64,000 bases of DNA from Calamus simplicifolius (GCA_900491605.1 UESW01005086.1:205409-269408), one strand, 5' to 3'; numbered from the stretch's first letter, positions 1 through 10,648 are shown. Notes: a model not told the origin generated them from the sequence alone. Program-made: numbers and translations.

Positions 1-203
1 ATTAGAACTTCTTGGATGTTTGAACTTTGAACTTCTAGATTTTATCTCTTTGAACTCCGTAACCAGATTGCTGGGTTCAAATCCCAGTACCAGTATATAA
101 CTTGTACTAATTTTCTTATGGAGTATCTACTGGACTATAGCAGTAAATTGAGGATGATTATGTTGTCAATATGTTAATTTTTCTATGCATTGTGGTTGTG
201 CAG

Positions 204-933
204 TGAAATTGTCATCGAATGATGTTCCTTTAGGCCTGTCTGTTGATATGGTGAATTCCAACTTTGGGGACAATGAACCTTTTGAATCAATGGAAGAAAT
301 TGAAGCCCAAACCATTGGAAACCTACTTCCTGATGATGATGATCTGTTGTCTGGGGTTATCGACAATCGTGATTATATTGGTCAACCAGTGGTGGTGATG
401 ATGTTGATGACGATATATTTTGCAGTGGAGGAGGTATGGAACTTGAAGCTGATGACAATATTAATGGCAACAAAACTTCTGAACTTTTGGGTGGGGGAGC
501 CCAGAATGGTCAGCATGGGGGGCTAAACGGCTGTTTGCTGGTGAGCACCCTTATGGTGAACACCCTTACGGCGAACACCCTTCAAGAACTCTTTTTGTTA
601 GAAACATCAATAGCAATGTTGAAGATGCCGAGTTAAGGGCTCTTTTTGAGGTGCCTCCCTCTCTTTCTCAACCCTCTACTGTCATTGTTTCTATAATAAA
701 GCGGCATACATCTATTGGGATACACATTGTCCTAGCTTTCTTGCATCCTCATCATTCTGTTTTATATTTTTTCAGCAATATGGGGACATACGCACACTTT
801 ATACAGCCTGCAAACATCGCGGTTTCGTAATGATATCCTATTATGATATAAGGGTAGCAAGAAATGCTATGAGAGCATTGCAAAAAAGCCACTGAGGTAC
901 CGGAAGCTTGACATACACTTCTCTATTCCCAAG
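204..933 (+). pseudogene. MEI2-like RNA-binding protein, two-exon relic with three frameshifts
   Basis: Two exons of a plant MEI2-like (AML/OML) protein can be read. Exon 1 (204-650) follows a CAG acceptor. It encodes the family-typical stretch ESMEEIEAQTIGNLLPDDDD, then an acidic Gly/Asp-rich linker, repeated GEHPY motifs and the first strand of RRM1 (RTLFVRNINSNVEDAELRAL). Exon 2 (776-933) continues RRM1 with QYGDIRTLYTACKHRGFVMI and ends at AAG|GTAATC. The frame breaks three times, each time by one missing base: near 388, near 530 and in the A-run at 881-886. RRM2 and the C-terminal RRM3 typical of the family are not found downstream. MEI2-like proteins bind RNA and act in meiosis and meristem development. 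Three lesions plus missing 3' exons make this a pseudogene fragment. Since every lesion is a one-base loss, mostly at short runs, sequencing error cannot be fully excluded. Confidence 0.82.
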
Positions 934-1038
934 GTAATCACTTGCTGCCTAGGTTTTTCTAAGTGGTCCTGTATGCATAGCAATTCATTGGAAGTTTTGC
1001 ATTCAATGTTTTGAGGAAGCAGTATTGTTTTACTCATT

Positions 1039-1109
1039 TGCTTTGACATTGATACAACTCAACTCAACTCAACTCATCTAAGCCTTTTCCCAACTGCTTT
1101 GACATTGAT
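1039..1109 (-). mobile_element. Tiny 5'-truncated RTE-type LINE tail with 15-bp target duplication
   Basis: The 15-bp sequence TGCTTTGACATTGAT occurs at 1039-1053 and again at 1095-1109. Between the copies lie 41 bases (1054-1094) which, on the minus strand, read as GGCTTAGATGAGTTGAG followed by GAGTT repeats. The same tail ends the larger LINE remnant at 3940-3971. This is what an extremely 5'-truncated RTE-clade insertion should look like: the 3' tail only, flanked by a target-site duplication of LINE-like length. Confidence 0.75.
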
Positions 1110-2390
1110 CTTTTTTTTTTTTTTATGATATACAAATTGAATTTTGCCAAGCTACACATTTAGTGCCTGTATGTGAAATACTAGTACTGATCTAATTATA
1201 GCTATTTTACAGGGACATGTGAGAAATGTGCTGATCCTGGAGTGTTCAACCTTAAGAAATGGCACCCTACTAAGTCAAAGTTTATGAGTTGTAATTCAAT
1301 ATTGAAATGCAAAGAAAGAATGCAGTTTGTCTTCGTTTCCTCATTTTCTGCAAACTTGCCATCGTTCTTGTGGGACTGGTTCATTTACATGACTCCTGGC
1401 TTAACATGCCTCAAGGGGCATGTTATATTGCTGATAGAAACCTATGATATCAGCTTGTCTACCTGCTGTAGCAAATGACTCAACCAATCTGTTCCAGCCC
1501 CATTTGACTGGGCTGCATTATATGCTATTTTAACATTGGTATGTTGTATCTGCAACCTTTTGGAACATTGGTGATAGAGATTGACTCTGAAAACATGCAT
1601 TTGCATATAGCGCAACTACTATTGTTTTTCTTCACTTGAAGAGAAATAAATTGATGTAATTTATATTTGGATTTTGTGCAATATAAACTCTTGTTCCTAT
1701 TCAGGATGTCTAATAAAACCTGGGGTCTGATATCTTTAATTCAATTATAAGATGACTTTGAGAATCTTGTAATTAAATGATTGTTGGTCCCATAATCGAG
1801 CTCGCTTGGTGTATAGATCATCATCTTTCAAAATCTGCTCATTAATGTAACACGCTAGATTTATTTAATGCTAGAATCGTTGTAATGTTTGATACATTTG
1901 CTTACGAGCTGTCGACACCATGGTGCTGGCTTGTACCTTTTTTTAATCAAATATAGCATTCCTTTGATTGGAAATATATATACTGGTTTGGGATTCTCAA
2001 ATTTTAAGTTTTGTTCCCATATATTTGGTTATAAACTTTTGGATTTGTTGCATTGTATGTTAAGGTCGAAGCCCCCTATGCTTTTCGAAGGTGTCAGGTA
2101 CATTCATATTTAAAAAAAAATCCAAACGCTGGTGTAATTATTTAGATAAACAACTATTTTAATTTTTTTTCTTCATATGTTATATTTTTATTTAAAATTA
2201 AATAAAATTATTTTAAATAAAGTTAAAAATTTCTTAATTTAATATCTCAAATTTAGTAATCAATATTTTATTGAGTTCATTCTTATTTTTTTACATTTAT
2301 AAAATTATTTTCACTTCTTTTTTTAACTTTATTTATTAATTAAAAATAGTTTATTAAATAGTAAATTAAAAATAATTTTTTCTTATCATC
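1110..2390. other. No gene recognised; AT-rich tract at 2110-2390
   Basis: No further MEI2-like exon, RNA gene or conserved coding signal was found here. From 2110 to 2390 the sequence is strongly AT-rich simple-like DNA leading into the MITE at 2391. Short open frames on either strand have no recognisable motif and are treated as chance. Confidence 0.6.
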
Positions 2391-2632
2391 GGACAAGGGG
2401 TATGTTTGGGATTACTAAAAAATTCATCATCTATTCTAAGAGGAATACAGGCTTATTCCCATGTCATCCAAACAACATTTGGAATAACATTGCATTAATT
2501 GCACTGGAATAATATGGAATAGCAGATTTTCATCCAAACAGAAATTTGAAATAACAAGGGGAATAAGCTATTCTTGAAGAATTTGTATTCCTATTCTCGA
2601 AATAACTTTTTGACATCCAAACGCAGCCTTAA
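2391..2632. mobile_element. Partial MITE copy (3' half), related to the adjacent element
   Basis: This stretch aligns by eye at roughly 75-80% with 3103-3344. Shared blocks include TGTCATCCAAACA, TGCATTAATTGCACTGGAAT, AACAAGGGGAATAAGCTAT and the terminal CATCCAAAC...CCTTA. It therefore looks like the 3' half of the same MITE family, lying head-to-tail just before the fuller copy. No 5' terminal repeat is recognised for it, so it is either truncated or part of a tandem MITE. Confidence 0.6.
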
Positions 2633-3344
2633 GCAGTGTTTGGATGCAGGAATAAGGCCTGGAATAGGCCCTTATTTCGCCTTATTCCCTCAAATACAAT
2701 GAAAAAGGAGCATGAGCCCCATTAGAATTTGTATTCCAGTCAACTGGCTTATACCCGATTTCTTATTCCATGGTACCCCATGGAATAGCTCCTATTCCCA
2801 CTACAGCTATTCCAGGGCACCGATGGAATTAAATTAAATAAATTTATTTATAATATCATTTAAATAAATTAAATAAATTAAATAAATTTATTTATAATAT
2901 AATTTAAAATTAAATAAATTTATTAATAGAAAATAATAAATTAAGTATGTTATTTTTTCTTTATTAATAGAAAATAATTTATTAAGTATGTTCTTATATT
3001 ATTTTATTAATAATAATTAATTTATTACCTTATTTATTAATAAATAATAATTTATTCAAGTCATTTTAAAAAATAAAAATTAATAAACCATTTTTATTGG
3101 AAGGGGTATCTTTGAAATTTCTAAAAAATTCTCCATCTATTCCTACTAGAATACATGCTTATTTCCATGTCATCCAAACATCATTTGGAATAATACTGCA
3201 TTAATTGCACTGGAATAACATGGAATACCATATTTTCATCCAAACAGAAATCTAGAATAACAAGGGGAATAAGCTATTTTTGGGGAATTCGTATTCCTAT
3301 TTCCGAAATAACTTTTTGACATCCAAACACTACCTTAATACATA
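2632..3344. mobile_element. Tourist-like (PIF/Harbinger-type) MITE
   Basis: The left end reads TTAAGCAGTGTTTGGATG. The reverse complement of the right end reads TTAAGGTAGTGTTTGGATG, so the two are near-identical terminal inverted repeats that begin at a TTAA/TAA target of PIF/Harbinger type. The interior is AT-rich and contains many small inverted GGAATA/TATTCC blocks, giving strong self-complementarity and no coding capacity. The superfamily is inferred from the termini and TAA-like target. Confidence 0.6.
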
Positions 3345-3975
3345 AAATATAATTTTAATAGAAAAAAATTACAAATAGAGTAACAGTGAATATTGTAAAC
3401 CAAAAAATATCAAGAAGTAAAAAAATTAGATATTTAGGATCAATTATCTAGCAAAAAGATGAAATAAATAAAGATGTCATGGAATTAAAGTAGGATAGAT
3501 CAAATGGAGGAATGCTTTAAGAATTTTGTATGATCGGCGCATCTCATTAAAATTAAAAGAAAAATTCTATAAAATATTATTAAAATATTATATGGAATAG
3601 AGTGTTGGGCAATACTGAAATATGTAAATAAATTAAGTGTAACAGAAATATGCATATTAAGATGAATATATGGTAAAACTTTAAAAAATAAAATTATAAA
3701 TAAATATATAAGAAAACAATAAAAGTAGTCTCAATTGAAGATAAAATGAGAGACCTTTAGATGCTTTCGTTACAAAAAGTAATTTTTAATAATTCATGAT
3801 AAAAAAGTTATAAAAATAGATCTAAACTAATATGCATAAAAATAATTAAAAAATATAATTATTTATAATTTGAATGTTAACTTTGTCTGAAATAGAGCTG
3901 AATGAAAAAGTAAATTTATGTAGCTGATCTAATGTAATTGAGAGAAGGCTTAGATAAGTTGAGTTGAGTTTAATT
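3345..3975 (+). pseudogene. Decayed 3' end of an RTE-clade LINE (reverse transcriptase C-terminus)
   Basis: Interrupted translations recall the C-terminal region of plant RTE LINE reverse transcriptases: an RYLGSII-like motif near 3430, a DGEI/D-V-M block, an ILYGIECWA-like block near 3590-3615, and a terminal block near 3890-3960 reading approximately EIELNEKVNLCS followed by the VELS ending. Multiple stops and frameshifts make it non-functional. It ends in the (GAGTT) tail at 3955-3971, the same tail as the stub at 1054-1094. It is very AT-rich, consistent with long decay. Confidence 0.65.
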
Positions 3976-4528
3976 TTTATTCACCTTCTCTAAGATGCTT
4001 TCGGCTGTATGTCTGAGAACGAAAATATCCATTGGATAATTATAAATAAAGGCAATAAGAATGCAGCATGCATGGCAGCTTCCTAATATAATATTTATAA
4101 AAAATGATTTGCTTATTATTTTTTCTTTAAAAAAAATCCCACGCATATCTAGGCTTCCCATTGGATGGTACGTACAGCAGGTTTATGCATCCATGCACAA
4201 GAATGTTAAAATATGAATGCATTTAGGGAATGATGGGGCCAGTTGACCCCATGAAATATAAAATTTTTTCGGATGTTCTCAATGACCGACACCCGACGGC
4301 CCCAAAGGCCGACACCTCCAAGACCGACTCCCGACGGCCCCAAAGGCCGATGGCCTTCAGCGTCGGCCTCCAGCGTCGGCCTCTAGCGCCAGCCCCCGAC
4401 GCTGGCCAAAGGCCGCAGACTCCAGCACCGGCCGCCAGCATCGGCCACCAGCGTCGGCGCCAGCATCGGCCTCCAGCATCGGCCTCCAGCGCCAGCCTCC
4501 AGCACTAGCCAAAGGCCGATAGGCTCCA

Positions 4529-4915
4529 GCACATTCCTAGCCGGCCCTGGCGTCTCTAAGCAAGGAGCCCCCGGCACATTCCTAGCCGGCCCTGGCGTCT
4601 CCAAGCAAGGAGGCCCCGGCACATTCCTAGCCGGCCCTGGCATCTCCAAGCTAGCCGGCCCCGGCCCTCTCCTAGCCAGCCCCGGTGTGTCCAAGCAAGG
4701 CGTCCCCGGCACATTCCCAGCCGGCCCTGGCGTCTCCAAGCAAGGCGGCCCCGGCACATTCCTAGCCGGCCCTGGCGTCTCCAAGCCAGGCGGCCCCGGC
4801 ACATTCCTAGATGGCCCTGGCGTCTCCAAGCTAGCCGGCCCCGGTGTGTCCAAGCCAGGCGGCCCCGGCACATTCCTAGCCGGCCCTGGCGTCTCCAAGC
4901 AAGGCGGCCCCGGCC
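4529..4915. repeat. 45-bp GC-rich tandem array inside the solo LTR
   Basis: The marker GCACATTCCTAG (or a close variant) recurs at 4529, 4574, 4619, 4709, 4754, 4799 and about 4868. The spacing is 45 bp or a multiple, except one shortened unit. Each unit combines CCGGCCCTGGCGTCTCCAAG with GGCCCCGGCACATTCC. A second, longer-period array based on GAGTCGGCCAAGG follows at about 4915-5200. Long Pro/Gly/Arg-rich open frames on both strands are by-products of this repeat. Confidence 0.85.
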
Positions 4916-5471
4916 AGTCCGACTCGGCCCCGGCGTCTCCAGTCCCGCCGAGTCGGCCAAGGCCATCCCAGGCCGGCCCGACTCGGCCCCGGCGACTCCT
5001 ATTCCGTCGAGTCGGCCAAGGCCATCCCAGGCCGGCCCGACTCGGCCCCGGCGTCTCCAGTCCCACCGAGTCGGCCAAGGCTATCCCCGACCGGCCCGAC
5101 TCGGCCCCGGCGTCCCCTGTCCCACCGAGTCGGCCAAGGCCGTCCCCGGCCAGCCCGACTCGGCCCCGTCGTCTCCAAGTCCGTCGATTCGGCCCCACCC
5201 CGGCACTGCCTTCCCGACGGGATAGGCCCCAGCCATCTCAGGTCGACCCAGCTCGGCCCTGACAAGACGGGACCCCCGGTTCCTGCCAGATCAACCCTAG
5301 CGGTTCAAGAATCCGTTCCTCTGATGCGCGCCACCCGACAGCGTCCGACGCGCGCCGTCCGACAACGCCAGACGCGCACCGCCCGACAGCCTCGCTGCTG
5401 ATGGGATGTAACCCGCCAACCAGCCCAGATTCATGCAAGGGCTCTGCAGACGTTCTGACTTCACGCCACCC

Positions 5472-5505
5472 CACGTGGTCATGCCAGTGTCAACCCCTAT
5501 AAAAG
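5472..5505 (+). promoter_or_regulatory. Solo LTR core promoter: G-box and TATA box
   Basis: A perfect G-box CACGTG (5472-5477) lies 20 bp upstream of TATAAAAG (5498-5505). The same arrangement, in weaker form, precedes the TATA boxes of the large element's LTRs (CCACGTTG upstream of TATAAAAA at 19066). G-boxes bind bZIP/bHLH factors. That this drives LTR transcription is inferred from position. Confidence 0.6.
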
Positions 5506-5789
5506 GGTAAATCCACTCACCAAATAGGTACGCGCGATAACCCCTAAAATCGCTATCTAAACTCTCAAAAGGGATTCCTCCTCTTGGAGACTCCTCTTCT
5601 CCACCCAAGACAGGGTTCACTCGAGCCCTTCTTCAGCTGTGACCTCAGTCACTAACTTGGCCATCGGAGGGTCCCGTCGGAGCCCCCTCCGGCCCCGGGA
5701 CTTCCTTGCAGGCAACCTGGTGAGGCGAGGATTCGAGGAGCACCTTCATTCCCGACGTCCAGGAGAGGTGATCGAGCGTCATCAGGGAA

Positions 5790-6199
5790 CATTTGGTTTT
5801 CTAGATGGGATTAGAATAGTATAAAATTGTCAAACTTATGGTATTCTATACCCCTAAGATTGAATTGGATTAAATATTTAAAACGTAGGATTGAACTAGG
5901 TTGATAATCCCATGATAGTAATTGAAATAAATACTTATAGGATTAGATTATGTTAGATTAGTTATTATTATCAACACAATTAAAATTCAAATTTATTTAT
6001 ATTAATTAAAATTCTCTCTTACATTTAAATCTATTTTAATTTTTTTGATAATTTAAATTTATTTTATATATATATATTGACAACATCGTGAGCCACATCT
6101 TTTGCTTACTATTTCTTTTTGCTTCTATTACTTCTTTCAAACTTTTTAAAAATCTTTATACTAAAATTTTCTTCTTTCCTTCTATTAAAAATTAATTTT
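5790..6199. other. Non-coding flank between solo LTR and copia element
   Basis: AT-rich sequence without a recognisable gene. The first part (5789-5830, ACATTTGGTTTTCTAGATGG) resembles the start of a MITE whose other end may lie beyond the copia insertion at about 17960-18050 (AATCCCCCTG...CCACCAAACGCG). This would make the copia element an insertion into a small DNA transposon; the pairing is weak. Confidence 0.3.
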
Positions 6200-6469
6200 A
6201 TTACAGATTCTATTTATAAAATAGAAAGTAATTATATTTGATTCTGATTTATAGGGATTGTTACGGATTGCATTTCTAAATAGAAAGTATATTGTATTTG
6301 TATAATAGGAAGTAATATATTTGATTCTGATTTATAGAGATTTGATGTAATTAGTTTTCCTTCCTAACATAGGATTTATAGCTTGTATATATACATAAGA
6401 GATTGATGAATAAAAATATAAAGAAATTACTTTCTTTTTCCTCCTTTTTAGAGTTCTAGTTGTATTTCA
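6200..6469 (+). repeat. 5' LTR of the host copia element
   Basis: It ends in TGTATTTCA immediately before the primer binding site. It contains an internal near-duplication: the block with AGAAAGTA...ATATTTGATTCTGATTTATAG occurs twice (about 6222-6256 and 6308-6342). The usual 5'-TG is not preserved (ATTACAG in the 5' copy, ATTAAAG in the 3' copy), so the start is placed by alignment to the 3' LTR and by the ATTTT repeat. Confidence 0.7.
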
Positions 6470-6481
6470 TGGTATCAGAGC
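6470..6481 (+). other. Primer binding site (initiator Met tRNA type)
   Basis: TGGTATCAGAGC directly abuts the 5' LTR end. This is the standard plant copia primer site, complementary to the 3' end of initiator methionine tRNA. Confidence 0.9.
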
Positions 6482-6809
6482 TTTTGAACTTATAACTCTG
6501 AAATATATAAACAGTGAGGTTTTAGAATTTTCTTAAGTTTCTATTTTTGTCAAAAAAAAAAAATTATTCTCACCGCCTACACCTGGAAAAGTGCCACTCA
6601 TCAATCAGCCTTCGCTTGGAGTTTCATTGCCGAAATATGGTCCTTTTTCGTTCATTCTGCTCGCCTCAACATTCACAATAAGTTTACTACCTGTTTGGGT
6701 CAACATCTATTTAGTGTGGGATCTAATTTGGGATAGATTCAGATTCTTTAGGTATTTTTAACTTTGTTATGGTTTTGGCTCTATTATTTGGCTGATATTT
6801 AATAATATG

Positions 6810-7615
6810 GAGAAAAAAAGTCTGTTATTGTGTATGATGTGGTTTCTGCGATGTCAAAAATCACAGAACATAAACTTAATAGATCTAATTATTTAGATTG
6901 GAGTAAGACTGTTAGACTTTATTTATAGAGTATTGCTATGGATAATCATTTAATTGATAATCCACTTAGTGATGACTCGAAAACCTCATGGCTAAGAGAA
7001 AATGCTCGTCTATTTTTGAAAACGCGTAATTCTATTAATGATGAGGTGGTTGGTTTGATAAATCATTGTGAATTTGTGAAAGAATTAATGAATTATTTAG
7101 AGTTTGTGTACATTGGTAAGAAAAATATAAAACTCACTTATGAGGTATGCCAAGCCTTTTATCATGCAGAAAAAGTTGGCAGATCCCTCCCTGACTACTT
7201 TATGGATTTTAAGAAGACTCATGAAGAACTTAATATGCTACTTCCATTTAGTATTGATATAAAAGTTCAGCAAGCTTAGAGAGAAAAGATAGCGGTTATG
7301 AGCTTCTTGGCTGGTCTTCCTTCTAAGTTTGAGGCTGCTAAATCTTAAATTCTTTCTTGTCCTGCGATATCCTCTTTGGAAGAAGCTTTTAGTAGGATAC
7401 TCCGCACAGAAAATTCAACTCCTGCTCAGCCTAATAGTGCTCTTATCAGCCGCACTTCTAAATCTGAGAGACAACCATATAGACGTGGCAATAGAGGGGG
7501 AGACTCAAATAGTTATGATCAAAATCTTGGTACTCGATAGAATTTGGAAGGTATTGTATGTTACTATTGTCATAGGCCAGAACATGTGAAGAAAGATTAT
7601 TGAAAGTTGCAGCTC
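6810..7615 (+). pseudogene. Copia gag polyprotein remnant (UBN2-type, zinc knuckle)
   Basis: The translation starts around ATGGAGAAAAAAAGTC (6807) and shifts frame several times. The region around 6850-7280 reads like copia gag: a LNRSNYLDWSKTVRLYL-type motif near 6870-6925, then SLPDYFMDFKKTHEEL near 7188-7235. A zinc knuckle CYYCHRPEHVKKD follows at about 7557-7600, but the last Cys is replaced by Tyr and a stop follows. It would form the nucleocapsid if intact. Several stops show it is dead. Confidence 0.7.
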
Positions 7616-7771
7616 AAGAATCAATCGAACCAGATAGTCCATGTTGTCTCTACTAATGATGCTTCTGAGTCTATTTTAATATCTGAAGATAAGTAAGCCA
7701 AGTTCTCACAGTATCAAGAATCTTTAAAGTTTTCATCTACTCCTTTTACTGCTATTGTTGATTCAGGTAAA

Positions 7772-7957
7772 ATGAATACATGTCTTATTTTCTCATCTTC
7801 CAAATGGATTATTGATTCTGGTGCCACAAATCACATGATATATAATTCTAGTCTATTTTCTTCTTTTAAGTCACATGCTTCTAGTTCTACAGTTACTTTG
7901 GCAGATGGGTCTACATCTTATATTTTAGGATCCGGCATAACTATTCCAACAACCTTA
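7772..7957 (+). pseudogene. Copia protease domain, cut by the nested insertion
   Basis: The reading frame contains WIIDSGATNHM, the copia aspartic protease active-site motif (DSGA), followed by VTLADGSTSYILGSG. It stops at 7957 exactly where the nested chromovirus LTR begins. The downstream continuation (IPLKSISLPNLSFNLVSIGK) resumes at 14545 after the second LTR, which confirms the insertion point. Confidence 0.85.
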
Positions 7958-9283
7958 TGATGAAGGATAAAGTGGAATGATGCAATCTAGGAGGAGATAG
8001 TAATAACTAAATGAAAAATGAAGTGAAGCTAGGCTACATTTTCAAATAAAAGAGCAGAAATTTTCATGAAGGGATTTGCATGTTAAACTAGACTTGGATG
8101 ATAATCCTTCAAAATAGTAAAGAGAAAGGATCTTTGTGGCTAAGAAACCACACAGGCTAGGTCTTAGTTACTCTAATATTTTAGATCGAAAAATATTGAA
8201 AGAGGGGTAACTCGGCCATTAATATATCAGAGATTGGAATATTTACACTCAAGGATGAAGTTCTTGGATGACAAGGAGATTTCTTTAGTTGCAGGACTTC
8301 TTGTATCTATTCTTGTCATGGAAGACCTTCTTCTTTAGAATCTGGAATTTCTGGGGATCCTACACAAACCAAATTAGAGTTAAGAACATAAAAATGTGAT
8401 GGAGTATTAATGAAATGAAGGAAGAGGAAGGGAAGGTTGAAATTAAGATGAAGCTTGGCGGATTTGAGGTAGTTTGGCCAGCCTTCTTTATGGAGTCTTC
8501 TTGCACCTTGGAAGATGGGATGGAATGGTAGAATGGAATGGAGAATAGCTAATGGATCTTGGCGTAGAGATGACTTTCTTGAAGTAGCTAAAGACCTCTC
8601 ACCCACTCCCTCTCGGAGGATATTTGCCAACACAAATGGAAGAAAATAAACTCAACTTTCGTTCATCATAAATTGTCTTTACAAGAGAGCTTGGAGTAGT
8701 ATTTATAAACCTCCAAGGGACTTTTGAAAATTCGAATTACATGGAGCTTTTCATGGGAAGTTGCAACCTAAGCTAGCTATAAGGGTGGAGGATTGAAACA
8801 ACTTATAACTAAGCTTAAAAAGAGAAGAAAAAAATGGGCAGCTCCTTTGAATTTGAATTCTCCTTGGTGATATGGCATGTGGTGATGTGGCTTGATAAGG
8901 TGTACACCCAGAGGTTGAGACATGGCATCCAACAATGCTTACTAAAGTGACGTCCACCTTGGATTGATTTGTTGGAGTGGTTGAATGCATCCAATCTTTA
9001 AGCTCACTTGCTTACCTTGAACCCAATTCCATGCTTCTCTTGAACCCAACTACTAAACTCACTAAATACAAACCAATTTGACCCTACTTGGACTCAAGAA
9101 CCCAAATTGAAATAAACCAACTTTAATTACATACTTAAGAACCCAAATTGAAATAAACCAACTTTAATTACATGACTCAAATTCAAATAAGTAAAATTAT
9201 TACTCTATTTATAGGACACATGAAAGAATTAAAGCCATACTAAATTAGATCGAAGCCTCTTTCGAACTTTGGTGTTCGCACCA
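7958..9283 (-). repeat. 3' LTR of nested chromovirus
   Basis: This 1326-bp copy matches 13221-14533 at roughly 90% by eye, for example GATGCAATCTAGGAGGAGAT against GATGCAATTTAGGAGGAGAT. Its boundaries are TGATGAAGG on the plus strand at 7958 and GTTCGCACCA ending at 9283. It contains the short direct repeat AACCCAAATTGAAATAAACC near 9109-9165. Confidence 0.88.
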
Positions 9284-9349
9284 ATTCTTTCGGGATGGAA
9301 TGAACTCGACCCTGTTGAGTAAGAACTGATCTAACTTTGATACCTTTCT

Positions 9350-10370
9350 AATAGGTCTGGATCGATTTGCTACAGATCCTCTTGAGTGATCCAGGAATCC
9401 TCATATTCTGTCCTTCCTTGCCATCGAACCAGATAACGTTGATAGCCCTTATTTCTGGTGGTAATTGCTTGGTCATCCAAGATACGTTCAATCCTATCTC
9501 TCTGCTCTGGTTGAATTGCTGGTGGACACTCAGGTAGGGGTTCACTCCCAAAAGCTGAATAAGGTACAAAAGGCTTACTAGGAATTAATGCCGGCTCTTT
9601 GCATTCTTTTATATCAGAAATATTAAATGTTGAACTAATGCCATAATCTGATGGTAACTCTAACCCATATGCATTAGGTCTAACTCTCTTTAATACTTTC
9701 AAAGGTTCAGCTCCTTGGGCATGCAATTTCTTCATAGTTCCCGGCGATAACCTTTTAGGTCTAAGTTTAACCATGACAAAGTCCCCTATATTGAATTATT
9801 TCATTCGTTTACGTGAATTGGCCATATGCTTATAGGATTCATTGTTCATTTGAATTTTTTTACTAATCTTCTTATGCAATTCCTTAATATGTTGTGCATA
9901 TGACTCGGTGGACTCAGACATTTGTGCATGAGTGAGTAATGGAATGAGGTTGATAGGTTTCCTAGGTTTATAACCATGGACAATCTCAAAGGGACTTTTA
10001 CCAGTAGTCCTGTTGACTGAGTTGTTGTAAGCGAATTCAGTGCGAGGTAATAGCATATCCTAGTTTCCTAGACTTTTTCCTATAAGATACCTCAATAAGT
10101 TCCCTTGACTTCTATTTACTACTTCTATCTGTCCATCAGTTTGGGGGTGGTAAGCAGTTGAGAAGTTTATTTTGTTCCTAGTAGGTGCCAAAAGGATTTT
10201 TCAAAAGTAACTCATGAAACAGACATCCCTATCAAAAACAATGGTCTTGGGTAACCCATGCCATTTGACTACTTGATTGAAAAAGCTTGGTTACCTTATA
10301 GGCATCAAAAGTTTGAGAACAAGACATAAAATGGGCCATCTTTGAAAATCTGTCAATCACTACAAAGAGT
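9350..10370 (-). pseudogene. Chromovirus integrase with C-terminal chromodomain
   Basis: Read on the minus strand, the integrase core starts at FVVIDRFSKMAHF (first catalytic Asp) near 10365. It continues with TAYHPQTDGQIEVVNR (catalytic Glu) near 10150 and the LPRTEFAYNNSVNRTTGKSP segment at 10056-9950, then the GPxF-like region. The end (9370-9774) carries a chromodomain: RDRIERILDD, then YLVRWQGR and YEDSWI. Chromodomains steer integration toward specific histone marks, often heterochromatin. Frameshifts interrupt the core (near 10060-10350 and near 9790), so it is not functional. The final chromodomain frame is intact. Confidence 0.85.
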
Positions 10371-10600
10371 TCTCCAACTTATTTTTGTAACTCAGCATGC
10401 TCACTAGGGTTCATCCTATAATGTGGTAGATTTGGTAATGTAGCATCAAGACTAAATCTATGGCATGTTGGATATCCCTAAGTGGTGGAGTAATTAGGTA
10501 GATCTTCAGGGAAGACATCTTGAAATTTCTTTAAATTTCTTTTACTTCCTGGGATTGTTCCTTCTAGGGTTGGTTCTGGATTTTCTGGGTTGATAGGATC
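10371..10600 (-). pseudogene. RT N-terminal remnant fused to integrase by internal deletion
   Basis: On the minus strand the sequence reads KKFQDVFPEDLPN and LPNLPHYRMNPSEHAELQ, the conserved lead-in to chromovirus reverse transcriptase. About 10 bases later it passes straight into the integrase core motif. The entire RT catalytic region (including YxDD), RNase H and the integrase zinc domain are absent. The junction lies near 10366-10378. Confidence 0.82.
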
Positions 10601-10648
10601 CAAATTGGTGAACCTTCATTAATTTTCTTTTCTAAGTCTTATCATTCA

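Larger units (their letters stand above)
4226..5789 (+). mobile_element. Solo LTR of a Tat-type Ty3-gypsy element, with target duplications
   Basis: The LTR spans 4231 (TGATGGGG) to 5784 (CGTCATCA) and is flanked on both sides by GGGAA (4226-4230 and 5785-5789), a perfect 5-bp target duplication. There is no internal retroelement sequence, so it is a solo LTR left by LTR-LTR recombination. Its 3' half resembles the LTRs of the large element at 18207-35559: a TATA box, then CAGCTGTGACCTC, then GGAGGGTCCC and a GGGACTT...TTGCAGGC segment, and a final GATCG(A/G)GCRTCATCA end. The 5' half is GC-rich tandem repeats. Confidence 0.92.

Noticed and set aside
69..90. tRNA T-arm-like hairpin CTGGGTTCAAATCCCAG
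   Set aside because: Stem and loop fit a T-arm, but no matching acceptor stem, D-arm or anticodon arm was found upstream, so no tRNA gene is called. It could be a tRNA-derived relic.
1202..1478. Possible further MEI2-like exon after the acceptor-like TTTTACAG near 1212
   Set aside because: Translation in all frames shows no RRM2 motif; treated as intron or intergenic sequence.
4383..5265. Long Pro/Gly/Arg-rich open frames on both strands
   Set aside because: They are created by GC-rich tandem repeats of the solo LTR and shift with copy number. No domain is visible.
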